Positions 9,401 to 17,503 of a stretch of DNA of 64,000 nt are shown here, piece by piece. The DNA comes from Deminuibacter sp966424055 (GTDB taxonomy: Bacteria; Bacteroidota; Bacteroidia; Chitinophagales; Chitinophagaceae). Below the pieces are notes generated by a model, which made no database searches, was not told the DNA's origin, and saw nothing but the letters and a program-made list of their open reading frames with translations. The position numbers and the translations under genes were made by a program. The DNA is taken from NCBI GenBank assembly GCA_966424055.1, contig CBJLMB010000015.1:83509-147508 (forward strand), in the 5' to 3' direction. Positions within the stretch are counted from its first letter, which is position 1. Every line of letters starts with the position of its first letter.

Positions 9401-9942
9401 CCATTGTCGGCAGAGAACCTACGTTTTACGGTATAAAAGCCTACAGCCGATACTTCCACCACGCCCTCTTCCTGCAGTACGGTTCTGTTAAACCGTCCTT
9501 TGTCATCAGTAAGTAGCAGTATATCTTTCCGCCCGTCCTGCTTAATGAATACGGTGGCATTGGCAACCGGTTCGTTGTTTTCCATCACCACACCTATCAG
9601 GGGCATGGTAGCAGCAGTTAATTTCTTTGCCGCTGTTTTCTTGATCACATAACTACCACTGCTGGCGGTAGCCATAAACCCTCCGGGTGCCAGTACTTTG
9701 TTAAGCAGTTCGCTTAATGTGGCTGCTTCGCAAGAGGCAGCCGGTACATTTACTGCAGCCAGCTCTTCATTTACATACGCAAGCTGTATAGTAAACCTGC
9801 GCCCGAATTGCTCTACCACCTTCGATAATTTTTCAGCACCATGCTGAAAACGAAACCGGGTGGTTTGTGCCGGAAGCCAATGGATGCATCCCATAAGCAG
9901 CAGCACCATACATAATCTCCCTGTAATTTTCCCGTATTGCAT
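6478..9942 (-). CDS. SusC/RagA-family TonB-dependent transporter with STN signalling domain
   Basis: About 1154 residues from ATG 9942; an in-frame GTG six codons upstream at 9960 is less likely. Order: signal peptide ending near LPAQ; STN domain (about 35-95, EQFGRRFTIQLAYVNEE); carboxypeptidase-D-like beta domain (about 115-195); plug beginning MDEVVVTALGIKRQERSLGY and containing LNDLNPEDIESITVLKGPGA; then the 22-strand barrel ending in the aromatic SVGF. The STN domain is the part that touches a FecR anti-sigma protein, and fecR and sigma genes lie directly upstream. So ligand uptake and gene induction are probably coupled. Transport substrate unknown. Confidence 0.92.
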   Translation of the reverse strand: MQYGKITGRLCMVLLLMGCIHWLPAQTTRFRFQHGAEKLSKVVEQFGRRFTIQLAYVNEELAAVNVPAASCEAATLSELLNKVLAPGGFMATASSGSYVIKKTAAKKLTAATMPLIGVVMENNEPVANATVFIKQDGRKDILLLTDDKGRFNRTVLQEEGVVEVSAVGFYTVKRRFSADNGDAMVIQLSKDVKEMDEVVVTALGIKRQERSLGYAATTIQGAQLTDAMSDNWTDALSGKVAGLNLIRSNSGPGGSNKIILRGENNLTGDNEALIVVDGVVINQGSGRRSAIAGETVYGTGSDNMPADYGSNLNDLNPEDIESITVLKGPGAAALYGQRGANGAIIITTKSGNKQRRLNVTLSSNAAMEQVNRWPNLQFEYGQGLAGAPYYSYGTSADGGSTSGTSSAYGPKFEGQSFYQYNPIKQAQDSVRTPWVPYTNKIHRFFNTGQTYTNSVSVEGGSDKTSARFSVTNVNNKWIVPNTGYKRNTVSFAVNSKLSDRLQISTKATYNNKWSDNLPGAGYGNQSLMYWFIFWQPNADIDWLKNYWANGQVGRKIAYPYSSYPENPYAISYEFLNGSNRHAVTGNIQATYTFTPELSLQVRTSLDFSYEQRAQRRPYDAGTKYPRGSYRTQNIFSLESSADFLLRYGKKINRDINLTVSVGGSTLNNNYNRDEVRADSLIVPGEYTMANSAGPLVTLPWKSKYRINSFYGLVSAGYKNFLYLDITGRQDWNSVLATVTRSANAGFFYPSASMSFIASDVLKLPKVISSAKLRFSAAAVGSGGTDPYLTAYNYTTTGSLFSGGLTNPSLLGNPNLRPLRTTTYEAGANLSFFKNRVSFDVALYTGNTKDQILQRIVDQASGYSKSLINAGKVNNKGIELSVNATIVAPAKNKNGFRWATGIVFSANKNKIVELADTSVVLQKGYVGGGQIVAKVGGSMGDLYGQGYVRAPDGQVVYDARTGFALISQDVQYLGNTIPKWKLGLTNDFSYKQFRLHLLFDAQYGGVGHSLTHYKLAEQGKTTNTLPGRYNGIIGNGVVMTADGKYRKNDVIATDIDEYYRSHYGADNAEGSTFRTDFIKFREASLYYTLDPKFSKKLGLQRATIGVYGRDLFIWTRWPIFDPEFGTLNGSDIVRGFEVGQFPSTRSIGVSLSVGF

Positions 9943-10016
9943 AGTTGTTGGTTTATACACAATAATCAGCCATGCCGCCTGCAGGCAGCAATTGCAGCAT
10001 ACTTGGTCATGATTAT

Positions 10017-10859
10017 TTAATGAATGGAGTTTCCTGTCAGCTGGTTCAATACAACCAGGTTGGTTTCGAGTGGTTGTGTAAAATCCCAGGTCAGCGTGAT
10101 CCTGGTTGTACGTTTAACACCACTGGTATCCAGTTTTACATGATAATAGGCTTCAATATTGTTCAGCAGCTCTTCCAGTGATACATTGAACAGGCGTATT
10201 TTGGGCAGCAACCACCAATCTGCAGGTATCACCGGCGTAACATGCACATCCCCTATCATTGAATGCGTGGTATTCACCTGTTCTCCTCCATGTACCACTA
10301 CCTGTTTTTGTTCATCACTCAATGCCACTGCACCTTCTTTTACCATCAGCAGCAGGTTTGCCGTATCTTTTACTGTAATGGTGAACCGGGTGCCCAGCAC
10401 CGTTACCTGGTGTTTGTTCACAGCAACAGAGAAGGGATGAACTTTATCGGGTGCTACTACAAAAAAAGCAGTACCTTTTTCCATTACCACCGAGCGCTGA
10501 TCTGTAAAAGAAGGATAGATTCTCAAAGCAGAATGAGGCGCGAGCCATATCACAGATCCATCAGCCAGTTCTATTTCCCGTTTATCATTGTTGCTTACCA
10601 CGCTGTTCCATTTGCTCACCGGCAGCCTGCTGCCCTGCAGCCAGGCGAAGCCCAGTACCAGTGCAGCCAGTACTGCGGCTGCGGCACATGCGGTTATATA
10701 CAGCACACGCCGGCGATGATGGCCGCTGCTGCCAATGCGTTCATGGATCGCATCCAGCAACACCTGTTTTTTGCCAGGGGATAACTGCTCCGGTTTTTCC
10801 CAGGCCTGCTGCCATAGTTTATCAGCGGACTGGTGTTTCCGGTGTCTTTTCCAGGTCAT
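10017..10859 (-). CDS. FecR-family anti-sigma factor
   Basis: 280 residues, short for the family (usually about 320-390). The N-terminus is a cytoplasmic helical part (KHQSADKLWQQAWEKPEQL), then one membrane helix near 48-68 (VLYITACAAAAVLAALVLGF). The periplasmic FecR domain follows, with REIELADGSVIWLAPHSALR, VEKGTAFFVVAP and HQVTVLGTRFTI elements, and a C-terminal DUF4974-like part (RLFNVSLEELLNNIEAYYHV). It should hold the ECF sigma factor at 11046-11645 inactive until the STN domain of the SusC protein signals. It sits between the two in the same direction. Confidence 0.88.
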   Translation of the reverse strand: MTWKRHRKHQSADKLWQQAWEKPEQLSPGKKQVLLDAIHERIGSSGHHRRRVLYITACAAAAVLAALVLGFAWLQGSRLPVSKWNSVVSNNDKREIELADGSVIWLAPHSALRIYPSFTDQRSVVMEKGTAFFVVAPDKVHPFSVAVNKHQVTVLGTRFTITVKDTANLLLMVKEGAVALSDEQKQVVVHGGEQVNTTHSMIGDVHVTPVIPADWWLLPKIRLFNVSLEELLNNIEAYYHVKLDTSGVKRTTRITLTWDFTQPLETNLVVLNQLTGNSIH

Positions 10860-11045
10860 GGTTAGAATAACTTTGTATAAGTGACGGCAGGAGAAAAAAA
10901 AAGTACCAGGCTAAAAAGCGGCTTAACAATTAGTTCATATTAAACAGGAAACATCTTTCAAATAGTGGCAGCTGCTGGCGTCAAGGATATAAACACGATC
11001 AGGCATGATGGTATACTGGTGGGTAAAAAACGGCAGTAGTTATCT

Positions 11046-11645
11046 TCAAAGAAAAAACAGCTGAACCTGCCGGAGGATTTTCACAATACGCTGGCTGGCG
11101 GTATGCAATTGGTTTTTCACGGTTTGTTCAGACAAGTCCAGCTCCGAGGCGATCTCTTTTACAGAGCGGGCTTCTTCATTCCTCATGGTGTATATCCTTC
11201 CCATTTGTGCAGGCAATCTTTTAATAGCCTGCCTCCATAGCTGGTTTAATTGTTTGTACTGGTAATGATCATGCGGTTGTGCCTGCTCTGCCTGGATATC
11301 CGGCAACTGGTCTACCGGCCGGCATTTTCTTCTTTGTGCAGCACGCAGGTGATCGCTGATGCAGTTTTGAACGATGGTATAGAGATAGTTTTTAAAAGAA
11401 GAATGTATTTCAATACTGTTCCGTTTATGCCATAATTTAATAAACACTTCCTGCAGAATATCTTCCGCATCCCCTTCGTTCTGCAGCCTGAATACAATAT
11501 ATGTCATTACCGGGTCGGCAAACCGGTGAAACAGCTCATCAAAAGCAATTTGGTCGCCTTTCTTCAGCCGTAACAGCAATGATCGTTCGTCCGGAAAAAA
11601 TTCCTGCAAATGCATACCTAACAGTATATACGGATTATGAAGCAT
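11046..11645 (-). CDS. ECF RNA polymerase sigma factor
   Basis: About 199 residues from ATG 11645; ATG 11615 is also possible, and a TTG-started extension to 11702 is low complexity and unlikely. Region 2 is clear (FDELFHRFADPVMTYIVFRL, then EGDAEDILQEVFIKLW), and region 4 has VKEIASELDLSEQTVKNQLH. It is the FecI/SigW-like type paired with FecR in Bacteroidota. It heads the set sigma-fecR-susC-susD-DUF5689 and presumably drives the susC promoter. The gap to the fecR gene is 186 bases, so the two may be separately promoted. Confidence 0.9.
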   Translation of the reverse strand: MLHNPYILLGMHLQEFFPDERSLLLRLKKGDQIAFDELFHRFADPVMTYIVFRLQNEGDAEDILQEVFIKLWHKRNSIEIHSSFKNYLYTIVQNCISDHLRAAQRRKCRPVDQLPDIQAEQAQPHDHYQYKQLNQLWRQAIKRLPAQMGRIYTMRNEEARSVKEIASELDLSEQTVKNQLHTASQRIVKILRQVQLFFL

Positions 11646-11867
11646 GGTACCGGCTGCTGCAGCTTGTTCATCACTTATTCCATCACCATCTTCAGCATAC
11701 AAGCTATTGTATCCAACACAACTGCAGCCAGGCGCTGATGCTTGGCATCGCGACTATAAAACCGGCCGCAAGTTCAATCACGTATATTAATTTTTTGCAA
11801 ACAAACGATTAAGCTTTTGTGAACGGCCGGCCATGGCCTATAATACAAGTTAAAGCGGTGAGCTACG

Positions 11868-12177
11868 AGTGTTCTCTCGCGGAATGCGCGGAAAACGCAG
11901 AAACGAGGAGATCGTTCAGGCCATATGGAAGTATGCTCAGCATTTTGGTGACTGCCGACTGAAGACTGGAGACTGCCGACTGTTTTTCTCGCGGAATGCG
12001 CGGAAAACGCAGAAACGAGGAGAGCGTTCAGGCCGTATGAAAGTATGCCCAGCATTTTAGTAACTGGAGACTGCCTGCTGCTTTTCTCATGGAAAACGCA
12101 GAATCGGGAAGATCGTTCAGGCCGTATGGAGGTATGTTTGGCATTTTTGAGACTGCCGACTGGCGACTGCCGACTGC
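11868..12177. repeat. Three tandem copies of a dispersed ~110-bp intergenic repeat
   Basis: Copies begin near 11873, 11985 and 12084. Each starts with a core like TCTCGCGGAATGCGCGG followed by AAAACGCAGAAA, then about 10 variable bases, GTTCAGGCC(A/G)TATG, a small hairpin ATGCTCAGCAT, and a tail built of GACTGCC/GACTG units. The third copy has lost part of the core. The block fills the gap between the sigma gene and the ribokinase. Related copies in the opposite orientation lie at 13848-14105, a single copy lies at 23712-23820 and a relic near 37858-37896. Short reading frames inside it are artefacts. Confidence 0.85.
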
Positions 12178-13128
12178 CTACTGATAACCGCCGAATGCCG
12201 GTTCAGCAAGATCCGGTGCCTGGTCCACCAGTTCATTCCGGTAAGGAATAGACGACTGTGCTCCCAGCCTGGTGACTGCTATTGCTGCCGCTTCACAAGC
12301 AAACTGTACTGCACTGGCAATTGATCTTTCTTCGGCCAGTGCTACAGCCAGTGCACCATTAAATACATCACCAGCCGCAGTGGTATCTACAGCCCTGACC
12401 TTCTTAGCGGCCACTACCGAACATTGCCCGTTTGCACAAACCAGGGCGCCGAGCGGTCCCATGGTCACCACCACTGTTTTTACGCCTTTGCTGCATATCA
12501 GTTCTGCGGCTTTTGCTGCACTTTCCATATCGGTTACCGGCATACCGGCTATTACCGAAGCTTCGGTTTTATTGGGTGTAAGTATATCTATCAGCCGCAG
12601 CATGGTGTCTGGAAGAAAATGCGCCGGTGCCGGGTTCAGTATCACTTTTACATTCCTGGCAGCGGCATATGCCACTACATATTGTACCACTTCCATGGGT
12701 ATTTCCAGCTGCAGTAATAAAATACCGGCACCTGCAATGGCATCGAGCGCCTGCGATATATCACCGATGTTGAGACCTGCATTGGCACCTGAAGCCACCA
12801 CTATACTGTTTTCTCCTGCACGATCCACGGTGATCAATGCCACACCACTGGGCAGGTTTTCATCTGTCAGCAGCAATGAAGTATCGATTCCCTCATCACG
12901 GAAAAGCTGTATAAACTGTTTGCCGAATACATCGTTGCCCAGCCTGGATACAAAGACCACTTCCCCGCCAAGCCGTGCAACAGCAACCGCCTGATTGGCG
13001 CCTTTGCCACCGGGATTCATAAAAAAAGAACCGGAAAGTACTGTTTCGCCGGGCACGGGGATATGATCGGTTTTTACCACCATATCCATATTGGAGCTGC
13101 CTACAACAACGATCTTTTTTGTATTCAT
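12178..13128 (-). CDS. rbsK: Ribokinase (PfkB family)
   Basis: 316 residues, normal for ribokinase, which phosphorylates D-ribose at O5 with ATP. Seen motifs: N-terminal VVGSSNMDMVVKTDHIPVPGET, here cut into VVGSSNMD and PVPGET; the sugar-binding GGKGANQAVAVARLG near residues 39-53; and the PfkB catalytic signature DTTAAGDVFNGALAVAL near 252-268. The catalytic Asp is kept, but the usual first Gly of the GAGD anion hole is Ala. There is no transporter or pentose isomerase beside it, so it appears to be a stand-alone gene. The last codons run to the edge of the repeat block, and the C-terminal tail may have been altered by it. Confidence 0.88.
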   Translation of the reverse strand: MNTKKIVVVGSSNMDMVVKTDHIPVPGETVLSGSFFMNPGGKGANQAVAVARLGGEVVFVSRLGNDVFGKQFIQLFRDEGIDTSLLLTDENLPSGVALITVDRAGENSIVVASGANAGLNIGDISQALDAIAGAGILLLQLEIPMEVVQYVVAYAAARNVKVILNPAPAHFLPDTMLRLIDILTPNKTEASVIAGMPVTDMESAAKAAELICSKGVKTVVVTMGPLGALVCANGQCSVVAAKKVRAVDTTAAGDVFNGALAVALAEERSIASAVQFACEAAAIAVTRLGAQSSIPYRNELVDQAPDLAEPAFGGYQ

Positions 13129-13174
13129 ACGGCTATGCTTGGATAAGAAATATAACCCGGGACCCGGGAACGAT

Positions 13175-13639
13175 TCAATTGCCTGTATTATTTTTTACGC
13201 GAACATAGCGCTCTACGATCTCCCTGTCTACACCTGCACCTTCAACTTTTTCCATTCCTCTTTGCACCAATGTATCATTATTGATGCTGACAGTGAAGCT
13301 GAATGTTTTGCCTTCCCAGTTACGGTCACCATAATAGTCCAGGTGCTCGGTATAAGCATTACCATTGATGGTATAGCTGCCCCCGCCAGCATCAAAATGA
13401 TTGGAAGAATCTTTGGGACTGTTCAGGTCGTGCTTTAAAAAAGCAAAATGACTGTTGTTGATGATCTTGATCATACTTACATTTTTGGTGTAGTCTGTCA
13501 CAGCACTTACACCGGCTGTAATGGTAGTACCCGATACCAGCCGCCAGGTACCTTCAACAGGTACAGCAGAACCAGTGGAGGATGTGCATGATTGCAGCAG
13601 GCTAAAAGCCAGCATAAGGGGTAAAAAGGTATGTTTCAT
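13175..13639 (-). CDS. Lipocalin-like small lipoprotein
   Basis: 154 residues with a lipoprotein signal (MKHTFLPLMLAFSLLQSC, lipobox LQSC near residue 18). The mature part starts VEGTWRLVSGTTI and continues as antiparallel strands (MIKIINNSHFAFLKHD, GGSYTINGNAYTEHLDYYG, FSFTVSINNDTLVQRG, EIVERYVRV). This is the pattern of the DUF4488/lipocalin-like proteins common in Bacteroidota. No ligand can be named. It lies 46 bases upstream of the ribokinase in the same direction, but the functions do not suggest a link. Confidence 0.6.
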   Translation of the reverse strand: MKHTFLPLMLAFSLLQSCTSSTGSAVPVEGTWRLVSGTTITAGVSAVTDYTKNVSMIKIINNSHFAFLKHDLNSPKDSSNHFDAGGGSYTINGNAYTEHLDYYGDRNWEGKTFSFTVSINNDTLVQRGMEKVEGAGVDREIVERYVRVKNNTGN

Positions 13640-13724
13640 TAAATAAATATAAGCAAATCATTGATGGCCGGATCTTTCGATGAGCGCAATTCAGGCTGGG
13701 AGTTAATCAGGGGGAGATTTTTAT

Positions 13725-14145
13725 AGCTGTGAGCTATGAGCTTTTAGCTATGAGGAAGTTGAGTGGTGGCGGTCTTCAGTCGGCAGGCTTCAGTCGCCAG
13801 GTGGCAGTCATAAAATGCTTAAGTGTACTGCTATTATCATGGGATGAAAAACGTTTTCATTTCTGCGCATTCCGCGAGAGAGGCCGTGGGTAGTCGGCAA
13901 TCCTCAGTCCTCAGTCGGCAGTCACAATGCTAAGCATATTTTCATATGACCTGAACAACTCCTCCCTTCTGCGTTTTCCGCGCATTCCGCGAGAGAAGCA
14001 GTCGGCTGTCTGCAGTGCCCAACCGGCAGTCACAATGCTAGGCATACTTCTATATGGCCTAAAGAACGCCTCCTTTCCGCGTTTTCCGCGCATTCCGCGA
14101 GAAAAAAATCTCATAGCTTGCAGCTATCAGCTCACTGCTATTAGC
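13725..14145. repeat. Inverted-orientation block of the dispersed repeat, with AGCTATGAGC-type flanks
   Basis: Three copies read on the minus strand, with cores near 13851-13880, 13965-14000 and 14080-14103 (CGCATTCCGCGAGA and CTGCGTTTTCCGCG). Each is followed leftwards by TCACAATGCTAAGCAT-like and AGTCGGCAGT-like pieces. The block is flanked by short runs built from AGCTATGAGC (13727-13756) and its relatives (14108-14142). This stretch explains most of the 750-base gap between 13640 and 14388; the rest (14146-14388) should hold the promoter of the DUF4142 gene. Confidence 0.85.
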
Positions 14146-14388
14146 ACACCGCTTCAATCCGGGTCAACAACTTCCACAGAACTACATTAATTGAAGTGTA
14201 TTTATTACCCAATATGGCCCTGTGTGAATAAATTCATCACTTTTTATTTTCCTTTTTATCGATTGATTTACTGTTTCTTTTGTCTGTTATAACCTGTTGT
14301 TCAAACGAATCTTCCCTATTCGGGTTGCTGGCCTGGGATTTGATCCCTGCTTCTTGTCATCCGCTTATTTACTAAAAAACGAATAACT

Positions 14389-14961
14389 ATGAAAAGATCA
14401 TTTATAAGTCTGTCGGCAATTGCAGCATGCCTGGCCTTCCTGGTAGCCTGTGGCAACAGAAACAATAACGGCAAACAGGATAGCGTAGACAGCGCAAAGT
14501 CAGAAAATGTTCAAAAAGGTGTAGCCGGTAAAGATGTATCAGACTTTGTAACCGAAGCTGCCAATGCGGGCATGGCTGAAGTTCAAATGGGACAATATGC
14601 CAGCCAGTACGCTACCGATCCAAGAGTAAAACGTTTCGGGTCTATGATGGTGGAAGACCATACAAAAGCAAATCAAGAGCTGAAATCACTTGCTTCTGCC
14701 CGTAATATCGCCGTACCAAGTGATGTATCTGACGATGAAAAAAAGCATATGACAGAACTTACACAGAAAAAAGGGAAAGATTTTGACAAATCCTATATTG
14801 ATATGATGATGGATGGTCATAAGAAAGTGATCAGCAATTTTGAAAAAGCAGCCAGCAACCTGAGCGATTCTACCATCAAGAACTTTGCACAACAAACATT
14901 ACCTGTTTTACAAAAACACCTGGATTCGCTTAATGCCATCAAAGGTTCTACTACAAAATAA
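14389..14961 (+). CDS. DUF4142-domain lipoprotein
   Basis: 190 residues. Lipoprotein signal with lipobox VAC near residue 21 (AACLAFLVACGNRNN). After a charged linker, the DUF4142 domain runs from about 50 to the end: DFVTEAANAGMAEVQMGQYA, then DPRVKRFGSMMVEDHTKANQ, ELKSLASARNIAVPSD and KDFDKSYIDMMMDGHKKVI. These proteins are four-helix bundles related to ferritin-like folds, with conserved His residues (DHTKAN, DGHKK). In Bacteroidota they are frequent beside stress genes, and the next gene encodes a CsbD-type stress protein. The molecular role is not known. Confidence 0.85.
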   Translation: MKRSFISLSAIAACLAFLVACGNRNNNGKQDSVDSAKSENVQKGVAGKDVSDFVTEAANAGMAEVQMGQYASQYATDPRVKRFGSMMVEDHTKANQELKSLASARNIAVPSDVSDDEKKHMTELTQKKGKDFDKSYIDMMMDGHKKVISNFEKAASNLSDSTIKNFAQQTLPVLQKHLDSLNAIKGSTTK

Positions 14962-15041
14962 ACAGCCGCCAGGCATGGCTTTCACGTGGTGTTAATAACA
15001 AGAACAGTAAACATCTATTTATTCACGTTTAAATATTTTTT

Positions 15042-15245
15042 ATGGAAAACAAAAATAGCAGCCTGTCCCTGAAATTAAAGGGCAACTGGAATGAGTTAAA
15101 AGGAAAAATCAAACAGCAATATGCTGATCTTACAGATGATGATCTTTTATATGAAGAAGGAAAAGAAGATGAATTATTGGGAAGGATCCAAAAAAAGACC
15201 GGCCAGAGCAAGGAAGCAGTCAAATCGCTGATCGACCGGCTTTGA
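15042..15245 (+). CDS. CsbD-family small stress protein
   Basis: 67 residues, as expected for CsbD. It contains LKGNWNELKGKIKQQYADLT followed by DDDLLYEEGKEDELLGRIQKK, the family hallmark. CsbD proteins are hydrophilic, often induced by general stress or stationary phase, with no known activity. The gene lies 80 bases after the DUF4142 gene in the same direction; a hairpin at 15305-15332 may end the transcript. Confidence 0.85.
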   Translation: MENKNSSLSLKLKGNWNELKGKIKQQYADLTDDDLLYEEGKEDELLGRIQKKTGQSKEAVKSLIDRL

Positions 15246-15304
15246 TGCATCATTTCGGGCAGGTATGATCATCACATAATCATAATTGAGTAATTGCCTG
15301 TATT

Positions 15305-15332
15305 CAAAGGGCTGCCTGCCGGCAGCTCTTTG
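15305..15332 (+). terminator. Hairpin, possible terminator after the CsbD gene
   Basis: CAAAGGGCTGCC (15305-15316) pairs with GGCAGCTCTTTG (15321-15332) around TGCC, with one internal G-T pair. There is no T-run after the stem, so intrinsic termination is only probable. Confidence 0.45.
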
Positions 15333-15538
15333 TGCATGGCAAATATCCCCTAAGCCTGCCGCTGACGCAAAATGCATTTATATGCAGTATTTTCCAGGGG
15401 CATATCCCGCTTCTATCGGTGATCTTTTACTATATATCATCACTGCTATTATTGTTCATTCGTCAAAAATACGTTGGTGTATCCTGCAGATTTCAATACC
15501 TTGACTACCCCTTTACTGCTAAACCAATCTGCTGACAT

Positions 15539-16540
15539 ATGAACCAGAATCTTTTATCCAAAACCAATCATTTCTATTTATTTATTGCAGGCTGCGCCTG
15601 GATGATCGCCGCCGGTTGTTCTAAAACAGATAAGCTGCTGCCGGATAAAACAAATGCGCCGGCCGAATTCTTAACTGTTCAGGGTCCGTTGGGGTCTGCA
15701 TCCAATCCTTATAAAATAGCCTACTATGCATTTGATCATGGCGGCCCGCGGATCACGGAATTTTCTCCCTATGCCAATGTGGTGGTATTGTTTGAAGGAA
15801 CGCCTTTTGAAATGGCAGATTCCGTACATTACACAAGCACAGGCTGGATATTTAAAAATCCCAACTACCCCAATTATGCTGCGCTTTTCAGGGATATAAA
15901 AATCCTGCAGGCCAAAGGTGTAAAAGTGCTGTGGAATATCGATGATGCTCCATCCTGGCAAACCAGCTCACCTTTTACGGATTATAGCGGCAAAAAATTA
16001 TCTGCAGCGCAATATGCAGCGCTGGTTAAAGCCTGTGTGATCGATTCGCTGCATATGGATGGCATTGCGCTTGACCAGGAACATATCACTCCTTATTCAA
16101 CAGAGCCCAATTCCAATTACCTGAGTGTGCTAAAAAATCTATCTGCTTATTTTGGTCTCAGCTCTTCCAATCCCTCTACCATTTTCACTTCAGCAACCGG
16201 CTATGATGTTACCTATGGCTGGAGGCCCATCCAGTCTGATAAAAGCTATGCTGCCAATATGAATTTTGTAATGGATATGGGTTACTGGCAAACCAATCAG
16301 CAACGCATCACTACCAGGTTACCCCGGTTTGCCAATATTGCAGGATTTGGCTGGCCTAAAACCATGACGGGCGTGGATGCAGAGCAGGGTGCACAGAGCA
16401 ATCTTTCTGAATCTATTCTTTCTGCGCAATGGCAGCCATCCGGCACCTATAAAGCCGGCATCATGGTATACGCGGCCAATGGAGATACCAGCTATGCAGG
16501 AAAAGTATTCAGGGCAGTTTCTACAGGCAAAGGCAAATGA
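15539..16540 (+). CDS. GH18-like exported lipoprotein with divergent catalytic motif
   Basis: 333 residues; lipoprotein signal with lipobox AAGC near residue 28. The body reads as a TIM barrel: KIAYYAFDHGGP (strand 1), YANVVVLFEG, AKGVKVLWNIDDAPSW (strand 3), DSLHMDGIALDQEHITP (strand 4) and YAANMNFVMDMGYW (strand 6), ending in a solvent-side KAGIMVYAANGD. Strand 4 is the place of the GH18 motif DGxDxDxE; here it is DGIALDQE, which keeps the first Asp, the last Asp and the catalytic Glu but has Ala for the middle Asp. So it may be an endo-N-acetylglucosaminidase-like enzyme or a binding descendant. No neighbours inform its role. Confidence 0.55.
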   Translation: MNQNLLSKTNHFYLFIAGCAWMIAAGCSKTDKLLPDKTNAPAEFLTVQGPLGSASNPYKIAYYAFDHGGPRITEFSPYANVVVLFEGTPFEMADSVHYTSTGWIFKNPNYPNYAALFRDIKILQAKGVKVLWNIDDAPSWQTSSPFTDYSGKKLSAAQYAALVKACVIDSLHMDGIALDQEHITPYSTEPNSNYLSVLKNLSAYFGLSSSNPSTIFTSATGYDVTYGWRPIQSDKSYAANMNFVMDMGYWQTNQQRITTRLPRFANIAGFGWPKTMTGVDAEQGAQSNLSESILSAQWQPSGTYKAGIMVYAANGDTSYAGKVFRAVSTGKGK

Positions 16541-16600
16541 GCATAACATATTATTATCCCCGGCCGGGTCATTGAGCCTGCTGATCAAAACAAATATTAA

Positions 16601-16645
16601 AGGCACCCTGCTTTTACTGAACAGAAAGCAGGGTGCCTGTTTTTA
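16601..16645 (+). terminator. Intrinsic terminator
   Basis: AGGCACCCTGCTTT (16601-16614) and AAAGCAGGGTGCCT (16625-16638) form perfect 14-base arms around a 10-base loop, followed by GTTTTTAT. It ends the transcript of the GH18-like gene. The rest of the gap 16646-16918 shows nothing I can name. Confidence 0.88.
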
Positions 16646-16918
16646 TGATACACCTGTTATCCAGGTGTTTTTTTATTAGGCCTGCCCTGCATGTATAAGA
16701 AGGCCAGCAAAATACGGTAGACTGTTGCTGTATTGTATTGCCGGTAATGATTTCTTAACGGTTGCAGAAAAATAAAAATGCTAGTTTAGAATGCTGATGA
16801 AAATATCCTGCTGAAAAAATATCCTGCCCTTTTATACCCGAATATTTTTGCTTGTGAAGCAATACTGCATCATTGCCTTGTAAGAAAGCCTGATACCCAG
16901 TCACCAAAAGTTCAATAT

Positions 16919-17356
16919 ATGAAACACACTTTCATTGGCATTGTATGCTTTGTATTTTTTGCCGGCATTTCCAACACCGCTTCAGCTGCACCGGCCTACA
17001 TGCACAGTTATGCCCTGTATGCAGACAGCCTGCATGACAGCGGCAGCGGCAGTGCAGCCCATGGCGTTTCTTCCAAGGCCTGTGGCGCCACTTTCTGCCT
17101 GTCTTTCAGCGGCGGTAAAGACAATGGCAATTATGGCTTTTACCCGGCAGCGGAAGGCGGCCATGATGTTACTTTTAACCTCACACTGGACAGGGAGTAC
17201 ACTGTAAACGGCCTGTATGTTCAGGAGTTCTCTTTTTTCTTTGAAGATTATTTCCAGGAGAACCACAAAGGCTATGGACATATCAGGAAAACACAGGTTG
17301 CTGCCAACCTTGACACGGTTGACTGGACATTCTCCTACACACAAAACGGGCAATAG
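16919..17356 (+). CDS. Small secreted protein of unknown function
   Basis: 145 residues with a Sec signal peptide (MKHTFIGIVCFVFFAGISNT, cleavage likely at ASAA near residue 24). The mature part has GSGSAAHGVSSKACGATFCLSF, with two Cys about five residues apart, then GGHDVTFNLTLDREYTVNGL and a run of aromatics (FSFFFEDYFQENHKGYG). I do not recognise a family. Size and signal suggest a periplasmic or released protein. It is a single gene with its own terminator downstream. Confidence 0.6.
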   Translation: MKHTFIGIVCFVFFAGISNTASAAPAYMHSYALYADSLHDSGSGSAAHGVSSKACGATFCLSFSGGKDNGNYGFYPAAEGGHDVTFNLTLDREYTVNGLYVQEFSFFFEDYFQENHKGYGHIRKTQVAANLDTVDWTFSYTQNGQ

Positions 17357-17467
17357 CCATTCCGGCCGTTTATACTGCCGTCCTCTTCAACAAGCAAATC
17401 ATTCACCCCTGCCGGTTATCTCTGTTACCGCGCACAGGTTATCACTGTTTAAAGAACCGGGCAGTTG

Positions 17468-17503
17468 AACAGGTGAGGCACAATGCCTCACCTGTTGTTA
17501 TTT
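17468..17503 (+). terminator. Intrinsic terminator
   Basis: AACAGGTGAGGCA (17468-17480) and TGCCTCACCTGTT (17484-17496) form perfect 13-base arms with a three-base loop, followed by GTTATTTTAT. It lies about 110 bases after the small secreted protein. The remaining gap to 17716 shows nothing else recognisable. Confidence 0.85.

Noticed and set aside
11868..12177. CRISPR array
   Set aside because: The repeated units are long (~110 bp), diverged and without regular spacers or cas genes; they also occur elsewhere in the window.
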